Assembly: GCA_030168595.1 (NCBI GenBank)
Contig: CP115556.1
Span: forward strand, 310,001-374,000
Origin: Methanomassiliicoccales archaeon LGM-DZ1
GTDB lineage: Archaea; Thermoplasmatota; Thermoplasmata; Methanomassiliicoccales; Methanomethylophilaceae
Reading direction: 5' to 3'
DNA length: 64,000 bases
Below, in pieces: positions 48,985-57,740 of this stretch. Numbering within the stretch: the stretch's first letter is position 1; the number at the start of each line of letters is the position of its first letter. Position numbers and translations under genes: made by a program. The notes beneath the pieces are model-generated. The model was not told where the DNA came from. It ran no database searches and was given only the letters and a program-made list of their open reading frames with translations.

Positions 48985-51567
48985 ATGAGGGGAGCGATCC
49001 TGTCCGTCGGCCTGCTGGCTGTTCTTTCCGTAATGTTCGGCTTCGCCGTCCTTTCCGAGGATTCGGATGCCTCATACGCATCCACCTTCGGTTCGGATTC
49101 CGTCGGGGCGGACAGGATCGTGTTCGATGCCAACGGCGGTTCGGGAGGCTATGCGCAGTATGTCATCAACGGCAACAGCGTGTACTTCCCCACCGAATAC
49201 AAGGCAACGGGAACATCGAACAGCACCTACCAGCAGATCTCCAGGAACGGCTACGTACTGATGGGATGGAGCGAGAACAGCGGAGCCTCTTCGCCCTCTT
49301 ACCATCCCGGTCAGGCGTACACCGTCACGGGGAACAAGACGTTCTACGCAGTGTGGAAATCCACCGCTTACGACTTCTCGTACGCTGACGGGCCGTTATC
49401 CACCAAGAACGTCTCGGGCAATTCGGTACGCGATCTCGCAGCAATAGGACAATCCTACAGATACAGTTCCGACGGGGACAAGTGCGAACCGCTGACATAT
49501 CTGGGACTGGACACTCTGAACCACGACGATTACGATGTTGTTCTTACCGGACCCAACGGGTACACGGCATCGTTCAACACCTCCAGCGGATCCTCCTGGC
49601 CCTTGGGGTGGCTGACCGTCTCGATGGAAAACTACTGCATGGTACTCTCGGGAACCCCGACCACAGCGGGAACGTACGAGATCCACTTCGAACCCAGAAC
49701 GTATCCCAACGGAGGTATCAGGCAGGCACACAGTAATGCCGAGGGATTGTTCTTCATCCAGGTCTATGACCCGAACAACGATCCTTCCAACATCATGCAC
49801 GCGACCTACAACGGGAACGATGTGGGTTACGGGCCTTACCACACCGCCGTGAAGTTACCTGATTCTGTAACCACCAAGCAGAAGGGATGGAACGTCACCG
49901 TTGATGGTTCCCCTGCAATCTTCCCCGTCGGAGGCTCCTACACCCTGGTGAAGAAGGAAACCGTCCTCACCGTGAACGAGTACACCTACGACGAGATTGC
50001 CGCCACCGGCATTGTCGGAGTGATTGCATACAACGCCAACGGAGGGACCTACAACGGCACCTTCGCCGAGCTTGTTCCCTCGGAGGGCTACACCGGCTTG
50101 AAGGACGGTTCCATCGTCACGAAAGCGGGTTACGTGTTCCTCGGATGGAATCCTACGGGGAATCCCTCCGACGTAATCTATCCCGCAGGCCATCTGTACG
50201 GCCTTGCTTCGCAGTATACGGAACTCAAGGCGGTATGGGGTACATCGGGTAGCACCGCGAGGATTTACTTCGTCAATCCCGCCGACGGCTCTCAGAACGT
50301 ATCCTTCAACGGAGCGGTAGGATTCAGGTACGCGGTACCCGAGAACGGCTTCGCCCTTTCGGGTTACGACTTCCTAGGTTGGAGCGAAACGAGATACGAT
50401 GTAGGCATGGGTGCTCCCGATGTCGGATCTTCAATTACCGTTTCATCAACCAAAACGTACTACGCCGTGTTCAAGCCCAAGGTGTACGAATGCACCATCC
50501 GTTACGACGGCAACGGCGGAACGGGAACGATGGGCGTTCAGACGGAAACAGCATCTTCCGTACCCCATTACATGACCGTGGCGGGGTGCGCTTACGCATA
50601 TCCCGGCTACACATTCGCGGGATGGTCCGAGAACAGATACTCCGAATCCCCGTCCTATGCGGCGGGAAGCTCCTACTGCTTCACCGATTCGGGGGATGTC
50701 ACCCTGTATGCAATATGGACCGAGAAGGTCGAATCACCGTACAACAGGTTCTACCTAGTATTCAACGGGAACGGGGACTCCGTGACCAATGTACCGCCTC
50801 AGGTATATCGGATTACCTCCGAGACCTCCGTAGCATTCTACGTGCCTTCTACGGCCCCTGCGAGGGAAGGATATTCCTTCAGGGGATGGTCCGACACCGC
50901 ATACGGTTCGGTTCAGTACGATCCCGGGCAGAAGATCGTCCTCTCCCTTGACGAAGGGCAGAAGTCGAAGATACTGACACTGTTCGCCGTTTGGGAACAG
51001 AAGGTCATCGGCGGCGACGGTACTTCCGTGACCGTTACCTTCGTGGGCGATTCGGGAACTCTTCGTTCCGTTTCCGTTCCCTCGGGTAATGCGGTGACGC
51101 AGATCTCCGCACCGTCCGTCGAGGGAAGGGCGTTCCTCGGCTGGTTTACGACCGACGGGAAATGGGATTTCTCATCCCCCGTAATCTCGGACATGACCCT
51201 GACCGCGAAGTATCTGCCCGTGTTCCATCTGGATATCGAGAGTGTTTCCGTGAAGGTGATGCTGGACTGCACCAGCTCGTCCACGAAGGTCTCCTTCTCG
51301 GACGGATTCTCAGCAACCTATGATTCCTCCTCGATCCCGGCACATACCGTGGCTAACAGCACCAGCGGTTCTGTCACCGTCACCGTGACAACGGAGGACG
51401 GCACTTACACTGCGGTCTGCCATTACACCGTGTCCTATCCCGGAAACGGTAACGGCGAAGACGAGGAAAAGAAGAGGACGTTGCAAATCGACAGCACCGT
51501 ATTCTACGTCGCCGGAGGCATCGTCGGAATACTGGCCCTGTTCGTCGTGGGGAGGATGTTCCTATGA
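48985..51567 (+). CDS. Large InlB-repeat surface protein with C-terminal anchor
   Basis: An 860-residue protein. Signal peptide (1-28) then SEDSDASYAS. At least six Listeria-Bacteroides/InlB B-repeats are visible by their G-W pairs and endings: NGYVLMGWSENSG, GYVFLGWNPTGN, GYDFLGWSETRY, GYTFAGWSENRY, GYSFRGWSDTAY, and RAFLGWFTTDG. A unique domain lies at about 130-270. The C-terminus has Glu/Asp/Lys linker and a single membrane helix (FYVAGGIVGILALFVVG). It would be a rod-like surface adhesin or receptor anchored in the membrane. The stop overlaps the next gene by 4 bp. Confidence 0.78.
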   Translation: MRGAILSVGLLAVLSVMFGFAVLSEDSDASYASTFGSDSVGADRIVFDANGGSGGYAQYVINGNSVYFPTEYKATGTSNSTYQQISRNGYVLMGWSENSGASSPSYHPGQAYTVTGNKTFYAVWKSTAYDFSYADGPLSTKNVSGNSVRDLAAIGQSYRYSSDGDKCEPLTYLGLDTLNHDDYDVVLTGPNGYTASFNTSSGSSWPLGWLTVSMENYCMVLSGTPTTAGTYEIHFEPRTYPNGGIRQAHSNAEGLFFIQVYDPNNDPSNIMHATYNGNDVGYGPYHTAVKLPDSVTTKQKGWNVTVDGSPAIFPVGGSYTLVKKETVLTVNEYTYDEIAATGIVGVIAYNANGGTYNGTFAELVPSEGYTGLKDGSIVTKAGYVFLGWNPTGNPSDVIYPAGHLYGLASQYTELKAVWGTSGSTARIYFVNPADGSQNVSFNGAVGFRYAVPENGFALSGYDFLGWSETRYDVGMGAPDVGSSITVSSTKTYYAVFKPKVYECTIRYDGNGGTGTMGVQTETASSVPHYMTVAGCAYAYPGYTFAGWSENRYSESPSYAAGSSYCFTDSGDVTLYAIWTEKVESPYNRFYLVFNGNGDSVTNVPPQVYRITSETSVAFYVPSTAPAREGYSFRGWSDTAYGSVQYDPGQKIVLSLDEGQKSKILTLFAVWEQKVIGGDGTSVTVTFVGDSGTLRSVSVPSGNAVTQISAPSVEGRAFLGWFTTDGKWDFSSPVISDMTLTAKYLPVFHLDIESVSVKVMLDCTSSSTKVSFSDGFSATYDSSSIPAHTVANSTSGSVTVTVTTEDGTYTAVCHYTVSYPGNGNGEDEEKKRTLQIDSTVFYVAGGIVGILALFVVGRMFL

Positions 51568-53453
51568 ACGGCAAGACCTTTGCGATTGCCGCAGTTCTGA
51601 CGATCCTCTGTGCTTCCTGTGCCGGATTCGCCTGCACCGAGAAGCAGGAGGAAGAGGACGGATTCCCTCCGCTCGTTATCGCTCTGATGGTGGCGGGATC
51701 CGCTGGAGCCGGAGGCGTGGCGGGATGGTTCCTGAACGACTACTTCGATTCCCCCGAAGCGGATGTACAGTCCCATCTGAGATTAGCGGCTGCGAACAAC
51801 GTCACCGACGTGATGTCCGTGGCCTCCGTGTTCACCGCCAATGCCAACACCAACTACGCCCAGCTGTGGTCGATGACCAAGGAGCACTGGATAAGGCAGG
51901 CGGAACTGGAAGCGTACACCGAATGGTCCTCGGGAAAGAGTTACGACGGTAACTCCGTCCTCCTGGGCGCACGCGCCTACGAGAACAACTCGACCATGAC
52001 CGCCAATGCGGTAGCCCAGATCGATTCGTTCTTCAACGAGTTATCCGAGAAGATCGCCGACTGGGGTACCAAGGATGCCTACTCCGGCAGTATGTCCGTG
52101 GGATTCGTGTTCGACAACACTCCCGTGATGTCCACCGGTTGCTCCTGGAACGCCGATCTAATCTCCGTGGCGGATGCTTCGGGTAAGACCTCCAAGGTCT
52201 ACATCGGCACCGTGGGGGAGGACTACATCGTGACTTCTGAAAGTTACAAACCCGCCTACGTCTGCAACTTCGGGGGAAGGACCACCATAACCTCCGAGGA
52301 CGGGACGACCTACACGCTGGAAAGCGGCAAGACATACCTGTCCTCTCTGAAGTCCAACGTGGGCAACAAACCGTTCCAGTCAGGTATCTACACCGTGACG
52401 AACTCCATCATCGGCGGCGATTCCCTGTCCTCCGTGATGGGCGAATCCTACGTTCCCCTCAAAGCGGGACTGTCCTTCCAGACCGACGGCCAGAGCAGGT
52501 ATGCCGTGCTGGATAACGGAAAAATGTTATTCGGCAACGGAACCTACAACGGAGTCTCATTCAAGGTCGTACCTTCCGACATACCTTCGGGAGAGGATGC
52601 ACCAGAGGCCGTGGATCTCACTCCGATCCTGAAAGCCTACCAGAAGCTCCTCGACAGGATATACTGGACATCCGTTTCGGCGAACAACTCCGCCTCGGCG
52701 GTATGGAACATCTACGACCGTGCGGACCAGAAGGACTACGGTGTCACGACGCTCATGGCAAGCAACGTCTACGATTCCGTGGTGCTGTCGGAGGGGATGA
52801 ACGAAATACTCACCCTCTCGGCCATGCAGCAGCTCGCGACCTACTACGATGCCAACGGGGACGATCTGGACGATCTCCAGATAGGTCTCTACGGAAACGG
52901 AATGGACGCTCCTTTCGTCAGAGGATCCATTCTTGACGAGTTTGGCAACAAGGTGTACGACGACGTCATCTTCACTCCGTTCTTCCAGTCCGATTCCGTG
53001 ACCCTGGAAAGGGGAATGGACCATTCCGTGAAACAGAACACCCTGGTAGCGGTATGGACCGATGGAAAGGATCTGACATCGTGGTATGCGGATGCCATGC
53101 AGACCGACGGTTACGAGACGCTGTTCATCGAGGAAGGGTACACGCTCCAGATCTCCCAGTTGGGGGTATGCGACGATGCCGGAATGCACACCGAACCCAA
53201 GGTGGAATTCAAGGTAACCAAGGTGGACTACGTCAGCCCCGGTCTAACGAATCTCCATAAGGACCACGATGCCGACGAAGGAACGAAGAACTGGGTTAAG
53301 GGGATCTGCATCGTAATCGGTGCCGTCCTCGCCCTGTATGGTCTCCTGACCCGCAGGTACGTCCTCGTCATCGGCAGTGCCGCTCTGATTGTGTTCGGTC
53401 TGTTCCTCTCCGATTACGTCGTGAACTGGATTGCAGGGAAGGTGAGACTGTGA
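51564..53453 (+). CDS. Large membrane protein of the surface operon
   Basis: A 629-residue protein with two N-terminal hydrophobic segments (FAIAAVLTILCASCAGFAC, a possible lipoprotein-like signal with Cys, and VIALMVAGSAGAGGVAGWFL). A long extracellular domain (about 65-570) of mixed helices and strands follows, rich in Asn/Thr/Ser. Two or three C-terminal helices (GICIVIGAVLALYGLLT, YVLVIGSAALIVFGLFL) end the chain. No enzyme motif was found. By position it could be the membrane-spanning part of a secretion, fusion or particle-assembly device. It overlaps both neighbours by 4 bp. Confidence 0.65.
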   Translation: MNGKTFAIAAVLTILCASCAGFACTEKQEEEDGFPPLVIALMVAGSAGAGGVAGWFLNDYFDSPEADVQSHLRLAAANNVTDVMSVASVFTANANTNYAQLWSMTKEHWIRQAELEAYTEWSSGKSYDGNSVLLGARAYENNSTMTANAVAQIDSFFNELSEKIADWGTKDAYSGSMSVGFVFDNTPVMSTGCSWNADLISVADASGKTSKVYIGTVGEDYIVTSESYKPAYVCNFGGRTTITSEDGTTYTLESGKTYLSSLKSNVGNKPFQSGIYTVTNSIIGGDSLSSVMGESYVPLKAGLSFQTDGQSRYAVLDNGKMLFGNGTYNGVSFKVVPSDIPSGEDAPEAVDLTPILKAYQKLLDRIYWTSVSANNSASAVWNIYDRADQKDYGVTTLMASNVYDSVVLSEGMNEILTLSAMQQLATYYDANGDDLDDLQIGLYGNGMDAPFVRGSILDEFGNKVYDDVIFTPFFQSDSVTLERGMDHSVKQNTLVAVWTDGKDLTSWYADAMQTDGYETLFIEEGYTLQISQLGVCDDAGMHTEPKVEFKVTKVDYVSPGLTNLHKDHDADEGTKNWVKGICIVIGAVLALYGLLTRRYVLVIGSAALIVFGLFLSDYVVNWIAGKVRL

Positions 53454-53692
53454 AGGAACTCGGCTTCGCTGTCAACCGCCCCCAGGACATCCTCGACGGC
53501 ATACGGGAACACCCTACGCTGATGACCTGGGAGCTGTGCCCTGTATGCGAGGAGGAGGTCCGGATACGCGCATACGGGAGAAGCATCTGTCCCTCGTGCG
53601 GTGCCCCGATCATTCCGTGCTCCATGTGCGGAACTTGCAGGGAACCGTGCGTGTACGATGTCCTTCAGAAGGAATTGGAGGCCGGAAGATGA
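53450..53692 (+). CDS. Double zinc-ribbon small protein
   Basis: An 80-residue protein from a GTG start. Three or four Cys knuckles are visible: LCPVCEEE, ICPSCGAP, PCSMCGTCREPC. This is a double zinc-ribbon layout (two CxxC pairs plus a second cluster) often used as a protein-interaction scaffold. Its GTGA overlap with the large membrane protein gene and ATGA overlap with the next gene show that it belongs to the same operon. No further function can be read. Confidence 0.65.
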   Translation: MKELGFAVNRPQDILDGIREHPTLMTWELCPVCEEEVRIRAYGRSICPSCGAPIIPCSMCGTCREPCVYDVLQKELEAGR

Positions 53693-53907
53693 ACCCGTCG
53701 GACATCCAATCCCTGGCGGAATACTTCAAGGAATTCTCCGAGAAGGTCTCGCCTTACGTCGAATGGCTTCAGGGCAACTGGTTCCCTCTCGTTCTTTCGG
53801 GTGAGATCGTCGGTGCCGTCATAGCCGTGAAACTCGGAAGGTACCGCAGGGGAATAGGATGGCTGGCGGCGGCTCTTGCCACGATCTGGTTGGGAGGCAC
53901 CGTATGA
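53689..53907 (+). CDS. Small membrane protein
   Basis: A 72-residue protein with an amphipathic helix at the N-terminus (IQSLAEYFKEFSEKVSPYVEW) and two short hydrophobic helices (WFPLVLSGEIVGAVIAVKLG and IGWLAAALATIWLGG) separated by a basic turn (RYRRG). This is the pattern of a hairpin membrane protein such as a holin or a small particle-membrane protein. ATGA overlaps on both sides fix its limits. Confidence 0.6.
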   Translation: MNPSDIQSLAEYFKEFSEKVSPYVEWLQGNWFPLVLSGEIVGAVIAVKLGRYRRGIGWLAAALATIWLGGTV

Positions 53908-54128
53908 TTATCGAGTTCAGGAACAGGGATGCTCCGAAGAACCCTGGGAGATGGTACACGTTCACCTACGACAACGGTCTGCGTGTGACCTTCGCGGAGT
54001 ATCAGGGCACTTTGTCCGAGATAGAGGAACTTGGGAGACAGCTCTCAAGGGAGAAGAAGCGGGAGATCAGGATGCGTGTCCATGACATAAACGGATTGGA
54101 CAGGATCCATGCGATTTTCCGTTACTGA
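53904..54128 (+). CDS. Small hypothetical protein (74 aa)
   Basis: MIIEFRNRDAPKNPGRWYTF starts a strand-rich half (FTYDNGLRVTFAEYQGT), followed by a basic helix (LSEIEELGRQLSREKKREIR). The alpha/beta layout may bind nucleic acid. The start at 53904 is fixed by an ATGA overlap with the membrane protein gene. No family was recognised. A repeated promoter-like element begins at its stop codon. Confidence 0.55.
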   Translation: MIIEFRNRDAPKNPGRWYTFTYDNGLRVTFAEYQGTLSEIEELGRQLSREKKREIRMRVHDINGLDRIHAIFRY

Positions 54129-54164
54129 AACGATTTCTAAAAACCCTTTACAAATCAAAAGAGG
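54128..54164 (+). promoter_or_regulatory. Repeated promoter and binding site cassette, copy 1
   Basis: AAACGATTTCTAAAAACC then TTTACAAATCAAAAG and GAGG. Nearly the same 37 bases recur at 57685-57722. The TCTAAAAACC core could be a TATA box with CGA-type BRE, and the AAGAGG end is the ribosome binding site of the next gene (8 bases before its ATG). Confidence 0.55.
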
Positions 54165-54171
54165 TAAGAAA

Positions 54172-54510
54172 ATGCTGAGAAAGAAGAAATGCGGAGGCGA
54201 CTGCGACAGCTGCCGCCGCGGATGCGGGGAGCATTGTTCCCCCAACGTGAAACCCAGGACAGAGTACGGCTCCGACCTTGAGGAGATCAGGAAGCTCGGG
54301 AACTACCTTTCCGAGAGGTACACCGCCCGTTCCCTGATAGATGAGATAAGCAGGGTCTACGACCCCAACTACCTGGCGTTCTTCGGTATCTCCGGTGCCA
54401 CGGAATCCTACCTGACCCACTTCAACGACAGTCTGGGTCTGCACATAGCCAGGGAGGACATCAGGAAGATGGCGGAGAAGATCGTCGAACGCGGAGACAT
54501 CACATTCTGA
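54172..54510 (+). CDS. Cys-rich N-terminus protein of the late operon
   Basis: A 112-residue protein. Residues 7-21 contain KKCGGDCDSCRRGCGEHC, a six-Cys metal-binding stretch. The rest is helical (DLEEIRKLGNYLSERY, LHIAREDIRKMAEKIV). The start at 54172 follows the GAGG of the repeated cassette with an 7-base gap, and excludes codons that read the cassette itself. Metal may serve folding; the function is unknown. It is the first gene after copy 1 of the duplicated promoter. Confidence 0.6.
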   Translation: MLRKKKCGGDCDSCRRGCGEHCSPNVKPRTEYGSDLEEIRKLGNYLSERYTARSLIDEISRVYDPNYLAFFGISGATESYLTHFNDSLGLHIAREDIRKMAEKIVERGDITF

Positions 54511-54519
54511 GGTGAAGAC

Positions 54520-55245
54520 ATGAGCACAAGGAGCAACATCATAGTGGGGAACCAGCAGTTCTATCACCACTGGGACGGTTATCCGGAAGGAGTGGGGGCG
54601 GATCTCGCTTATTTCCTCGCCAACATCAACGCGGGCTACCTTCCCGCTTGGAACAAGAGCATCGACAAGCTCGCCGAGTACATGAGATACAACGGCATCC
54701 CCGGGAGACTGGCATCCGAAAGGGGAATGGACAAAGCCTACGAATTCGAGGACGAAGGCCTCCACGGGGACATCGAGTTCCTGTATATCGTCCAGGGGAG
54801 CCAGGGCAACTACCGTCTGTACTGCGTGGACGTGTGGAAGTACTGCAAATCCACCCCATTCGAGGGCGATATGTGGGACCATCCCTTCTTCGGCATGAAG
54901 ACGAAGGATCTCATCAAAAAGTTCTGCAAGCCCGAGTATGAAGTGAATCTCCCGCCTGCCGACATCCCTCCCGAACAGAGGATGTACATGAGTACGGGAA
55001 TCTTCAATCACGCTGAAGCGAAACAATGCGGGATGGAGAAGGACATCGGATACGGGGAACACGACTACAGTTCCGGATTCGTCAGGATAAGGAACGAGAA
55101 GAGGCGTATCTGCCCCGTCTGCGGCAACCCCATCATCGGCTACCCCGCTCTCTCCAGAAGGGATGGAAAAACGGAGATCTGTTCCGCCTGCGGAGAGAGG
55201 GAAGCGTGGGAGGACTACGCAAGAGCCAGGAGGTTCCGCAGATGA
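54520..55245 (+). CDS. Virus/plasmid-type conserved protein with zinc ribbon
   Basis: A 241-residue protein. It begins STRSNIIVGNQQFYHHWDGY, a signature seen in small proteins of phages and plasmids (STRS...HHWDGYPxGVG), whose function is not known. Residues about 1-140 form this alpha/beta domain. The C-terminus holds a zinc ribbon with CPVCGNPIIGYPALS and CSACGERE. The fusion of the two parts is notable. GAGGTGAAG 8 bases before the ATG gives a good binding site. The domain supports a virus-like origin of the long operon. Confidence 0.65.
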   Translation: MSTRSNIIVGNQQFYHHWDGYPEGVGADLAYFLANINAGYLPAWNKSIDKLAEYMRYNGIPGRLASERGMDKAYEFEDEGLHGDIEFLYIVQGSQGNYRLYCVDVWKYCKSTPFEGDMWDHPFFGMKTKDLIKKFCKPEYEVNLPPADIPPEQRMYMSTGIFNHAEAKQCGMEKDIGYGEHDYSSGFVRIRNEKRRICPVCGNPIIGYPALSRRDGKTEICSACGEREAWEDYARARRFRR

Positions 55246-55625
55246 GCGTCTACACCACCCTTGGAGTTACAGTCTCCCCAGAAGCCGGCATTTACTTCCT
55301 CAGGTTCCTCAAGACCCTGAGGGACAGGCCCGACAGGGTCACCCAGGACAACGACGGAACCGTTTCCGCCCTGTGGGAGGACAGGAACCACTTCGACGAG
55401 TACTCCGACTGCGACTACTCCACGATCCTCGACTTCCTGGACAACCTGGGCGAGGAGAACTACATCTCCGAATCCATCACCGAGGACGGGGAGCCGGAGA
55501 TCAGGGGAGGCTACTACTTCGGATTCGCCAGGAGGATCACCTACGACCTCTACGGCGACCCCGTGGACCTCAACACTGTTATGTCCGGCAACCGCAAGAG
55601 AAGATTCTTCGGAAGGAGGCGGTAA
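55242..55625 (+). CDS. Hypothetical protein (127 aa)
   Basis: It reads MSVYTTLGVTVSPEAGIYFL at the start, with an acidic middle (DEYSDCDYSTILDFLDNLG) and a basic tail (SGNRKRRFFGRRR). The ATG at 55242 overlaps the previous stop by 4 bp. The pattern of an alternating strand, an acidic helix and a very basic end suggests binding to a nucleic acid or a membrane surface. No family was recognised. Confidence 0.55.
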   Translation: MSVYTTLGVTVSPEAGIYFLRFLKTLRDRPDRVTQDNDGTVSALWEDRNHFDEYSDCDYSTILDFLDNLGEENYISESITEDGEPEIRGGYYFGFARRITYDLYGDPVDLNTVMSGNRKRRFFGRRR

Positions 55626-55626
55626 A

Positions 55627-55815
55627 ATGGCCCTTCTGATGAAAGTCACCGACAGCATGGATGACGATGTACCGACCATCTACGACCTGGACGACCCGAA
55701 GCAGAACGCGGATTTCAGGCAGTACTGCCATGACGTAGGAAGAATGGCGGAGGGCAGAGATGGATATTATCCCGGCGACAGGGTTACCATCGAGTGCATC
55801 AGGAGGGATGACTGA
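55627..55815 (+). CDS. Small acidic protein (62 aa)
   Basis: MALLMKVTDSMDDDVPTIYD leads a short acidic protein with a helix (NADFRQYCHDVGRMAE) and a final strand (YYPGDRVTIECIRRDD). It starts just after the previous TAA and overlaps the next ATG by 1 bp (TGATG). Function unknown. Confidence 0.5.
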   Translation: MALLMKVTDSMDDDVPTIYDLDDPKQNADFRQYCHDVGRMAEGRDGYYPGDRVTIECIRRDD

Positions 55816-56087
55816 TGTCCTGTCCTTATTGCGGTTCCAGGAAGGTGGCGGAGGAGTACACCGTCCAGACCTACGACCTGAAGGAGGACTGGATAGCGAT
55901 AAACCATGTCCAGTGCGGCAAATGCGGAGCGTACTACTCCAAGACGATCCGTGAGAATCCCCGGACCGGTAAGAGGAAGGTGTTCTGCACCAAGGGTTCC
56001 TACCTCACGGGCAATCCCCCTCAGGTATCGGAGAACAGGACCCGTCCCCTGAAGGACAGGCTTATCCGCATATTCAGGAGGCACTGA
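55815..56087 (+). CDS. Zinc-ribbon protein (90 aa)
   Basis: MSCPYCGSRKVAEEYTVQTY and VQCGKCGAYYSKT make a two-knuckle zinc ribbon (CPYC ... CGKC) with beta strands between. The tail is basic (LKDRLIRIFRRH). Such ribbons occur in many virus and plasmid proteins as nucleic-acid or protein adaptors. TGATG overlap with the preceding gene and a 1-base gap to the next show tight coupling. Confidence 0.6.
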   Translation: MSCPYCGSRKVAEEYTVQTYDLKEDWIAINHVQCGKCGAYYSKTIRENPRTGKRKVFCTKGSYLTGNPPQVSENRTRPLKDRLIRIFRRH

Positions 56088-56088
56088 G

Positions 56089-57402
56089 ATGTACTGTCCT
56101 ATGTGCGGAGCGCCCGACCACCAGATGTATATCGGGAAACTGGGTCCGGATGCGGTAATCAGATGCGGATTCTGCGGCACCCAATACTACCGCGACATCG
56201 ACGACGATCCCGTCCTCTCCATGAGCGAATGGGGTTCCTACCGTTATGATGGTGAAACGGACATGAAGGTCCTCAGGAAGAGGGCCGAAGGTGCGGTGAG
56301 ATACTTCAACAACGGAAGACCCAGGAAGGAGATGGAGACCCACGTGTTCGGCTATCCTTTCTCGATCATCGACAACGGGAAGCTCGCCGATGTGGACCGT
56401 GCCTACAAGGGCAACGTCATCATCCGTGCCCTGTCCTACGGCGGCGGAATCTACGAGGGGAAGACCACCCTGTCCTACAACGACGATTACAACGACGGCA
56501 GGGGACAGGGAGGGGCAGGATGCGTCCTCATCGGGGATGTGAAGGATGTCCGCATCGAGAACGGGTACCTGGTGATCTCCGGGCTGGACCTGAACAAGCC
56601 CATCGAGTACCGCTACCTCATCCAGGAGAGACCTGACGACAAGAAGGTGGTGTTTCCCATCCCCAAGGGCGGGAAGGTGCCTCCGGAGAAGCCGGTTCCC
56701 AAGAGACAGCCGACAATCGAGGAGTTCGGCCATACGCCCAAGCCTGCACCGAAATCCGTTCCCAAAGCACCCGTGGCAAGGAAGAACCTCACCGTTGCCG
56801 AGATGATTAACGGTTCGGTGATTGAGTTCTGCACTCTTCTTGAGATGCTGGAGAGGGGGATGGAACGTGCCGGTCAGTGGTACTACGAACCCTACGACGG
56901 CAGGAAGATCCCAGTGTACACCGCTTCTGAAATGGAGATCATGCTCAGGGACCCGGACAGGGGAAGGGAGCTGATTGACATCTTCAGGGACTGCTACCTC
57001 ACCCGTTACTCCGAATACTGGAGTTACTGGAAGGATTTCGGCATCACCTATCAGGAGTTCAAACTGGTTCAGAAGAGGCTCCGCGTGATGTCCCAGGGTT
57101 ACCCCCCGAAACCCAAGACCCAGACTCCTTCCAAGCCTGCGGAGGAACCAGCACCCAAACCCGCTCCGAAGCCCGTTCCCAAACCCGCTCCGAAGAAGGA
57201 GGCACCGAAGCCGATCCCGAAGAAACCCGAACCGAAGAAGGCCCCCAAACCAGTCCCGAGGAAGAAGGGCGAACAGGTGTTCGAGGTCAGGGTGGACGGT
57301 GCCGTGATGGGGAGCTTCTCGTCCAAGTCCAAGGCGGAATCCCTGAAGAGGCAGCTCAAGGCCGAGGGCAAGAAAGCGAAGATTGTGGGGGTGTTCTGCT
57401 GA
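56089..57402 (+). CDS. Zinc-ribbon protein with Pro/Lys-rich rod
   Basis: A 437-residue protein. The N-terminal zinc ribbon (MYCPMCGAP, IRCGFCGTQYY) is followed by a beta domain (about 45-185). A first Pro/Lys linker lies near residue 205-230, then a helical domain (about 235-335), then a second, longer repeat of P-A/V/I-P-K units (about 345-397; PKPAPKPVPKPAPKK is part of it). The last 40 residues are a small strand-helix unit (VFEVRVDGAVMGSF, KAESLKRQLKAEG). The rod-like linkers suggest a spanning structural protein, as with TonB-like or tail-fibre spacers. No enzyme motif. Confidence 0.6.
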   Translation: MYCPMCGAPDHQMYIGKLGPDAVIRCGFCGTQYYRDIDDDPVLSMSEWGSYRYDGETDMKVLRKRAEGAVRYFNNGRPRKEMETHVFGYPFSIIDNGKLADVDRAYKGNVIIRALSYGGGIYEGKTTLSYNDDYNDGRGQGGAGCVLIGDVKDVRIENGYLVISGLDLNKPIEYRYLIQERPDDKKVVFPIPKGGKVPPEKPVPKRQPTIEEFGHTPKPAPKSVPKAPVARKNLTVAEMINGSVIEFCTLLEMLERGMERAGQWYYEPYDGRKIPVYTASEMEIMLRDPDRGRELIDIFRDCYLTRYSEYWSYWKDFGITYQEFKLVQKRLRVMSQGYPPKPKTQTPSKPAEEPAPKPAPKPVPKPAPKKEAPKPIPKKPEPKKAPKPVPRKKGEQVFEVRVDGAVMGSFSSKSKAESLKRQLKAEGKKAKIVGVFC

Positions 57403-57422
57403 ACGCTGCCGAAAGGAGGGCC

Positions 57423-57740
57423 ATGCAGATGCTCTCCTACAGGATCGCCCGCTTCATGGACGATTACGACCCCTACGGATTCATGGATGCGCTGGAGACC
57501 GGGGAGAGCATCAACGACGGCATCGAAAGGGCCGCGAGGGAAGCATATTCCGTGATGCTCGAAGGGGATTTCGGACAGATCAGGGAATGGATCTACGACC
57601 CCGACCTTGACGAACCCGCGAAGCTGAAAGCGGAGATGGATTCGATAATGTCGGAACTGAAGAGGCTCGAAGACCTTCACGCACAAACGATTTCTAAAAA
57701 CCTTTTACAAATCAAAAGGAGGACGAACAGATGCAGCTGA
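57423..57740 (+). CDS. Helical hypothetical protein (105 aa)
   Basis: A mostly helical protein (LSYRIARFMDDYDPYGFMDA, AEMDSIMSELKRLEDLHAQ). AAAGGAGGG precedes the ATG. Its last 18 codons are read through the repeated promoter cassette (TISKNLLQIKRRTNRCS), so the cassette landed or arose inside the gene end, and the stop overlaps the next gene by 10 bp. The native C-terminus may have been different. Confidence 0.5.
   Translation: MQMLSYRIARFMDDYDPYGFMDALETGESINDGIERAAREAYSVMLEGDFGQIREWIYDPDLDEPAKLKAEMDSIMSELKRLEDLHAQTISKNLLQIKRRTNRCS
57685..57722 (+). promoter_or_regulatory. Repeated promoter and binding site cassette, copy 2
   Basis: AAACGATTTCTAAAAACC and TTTTACAAATCAAAAG then GAGG: almost identical to 54128-54164. 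It lies 9 bases before the DUF2958-like ATG and overlaps the end of the preceding gene, which shows it is a functional unit rather than chance. Confidence 0.55.
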
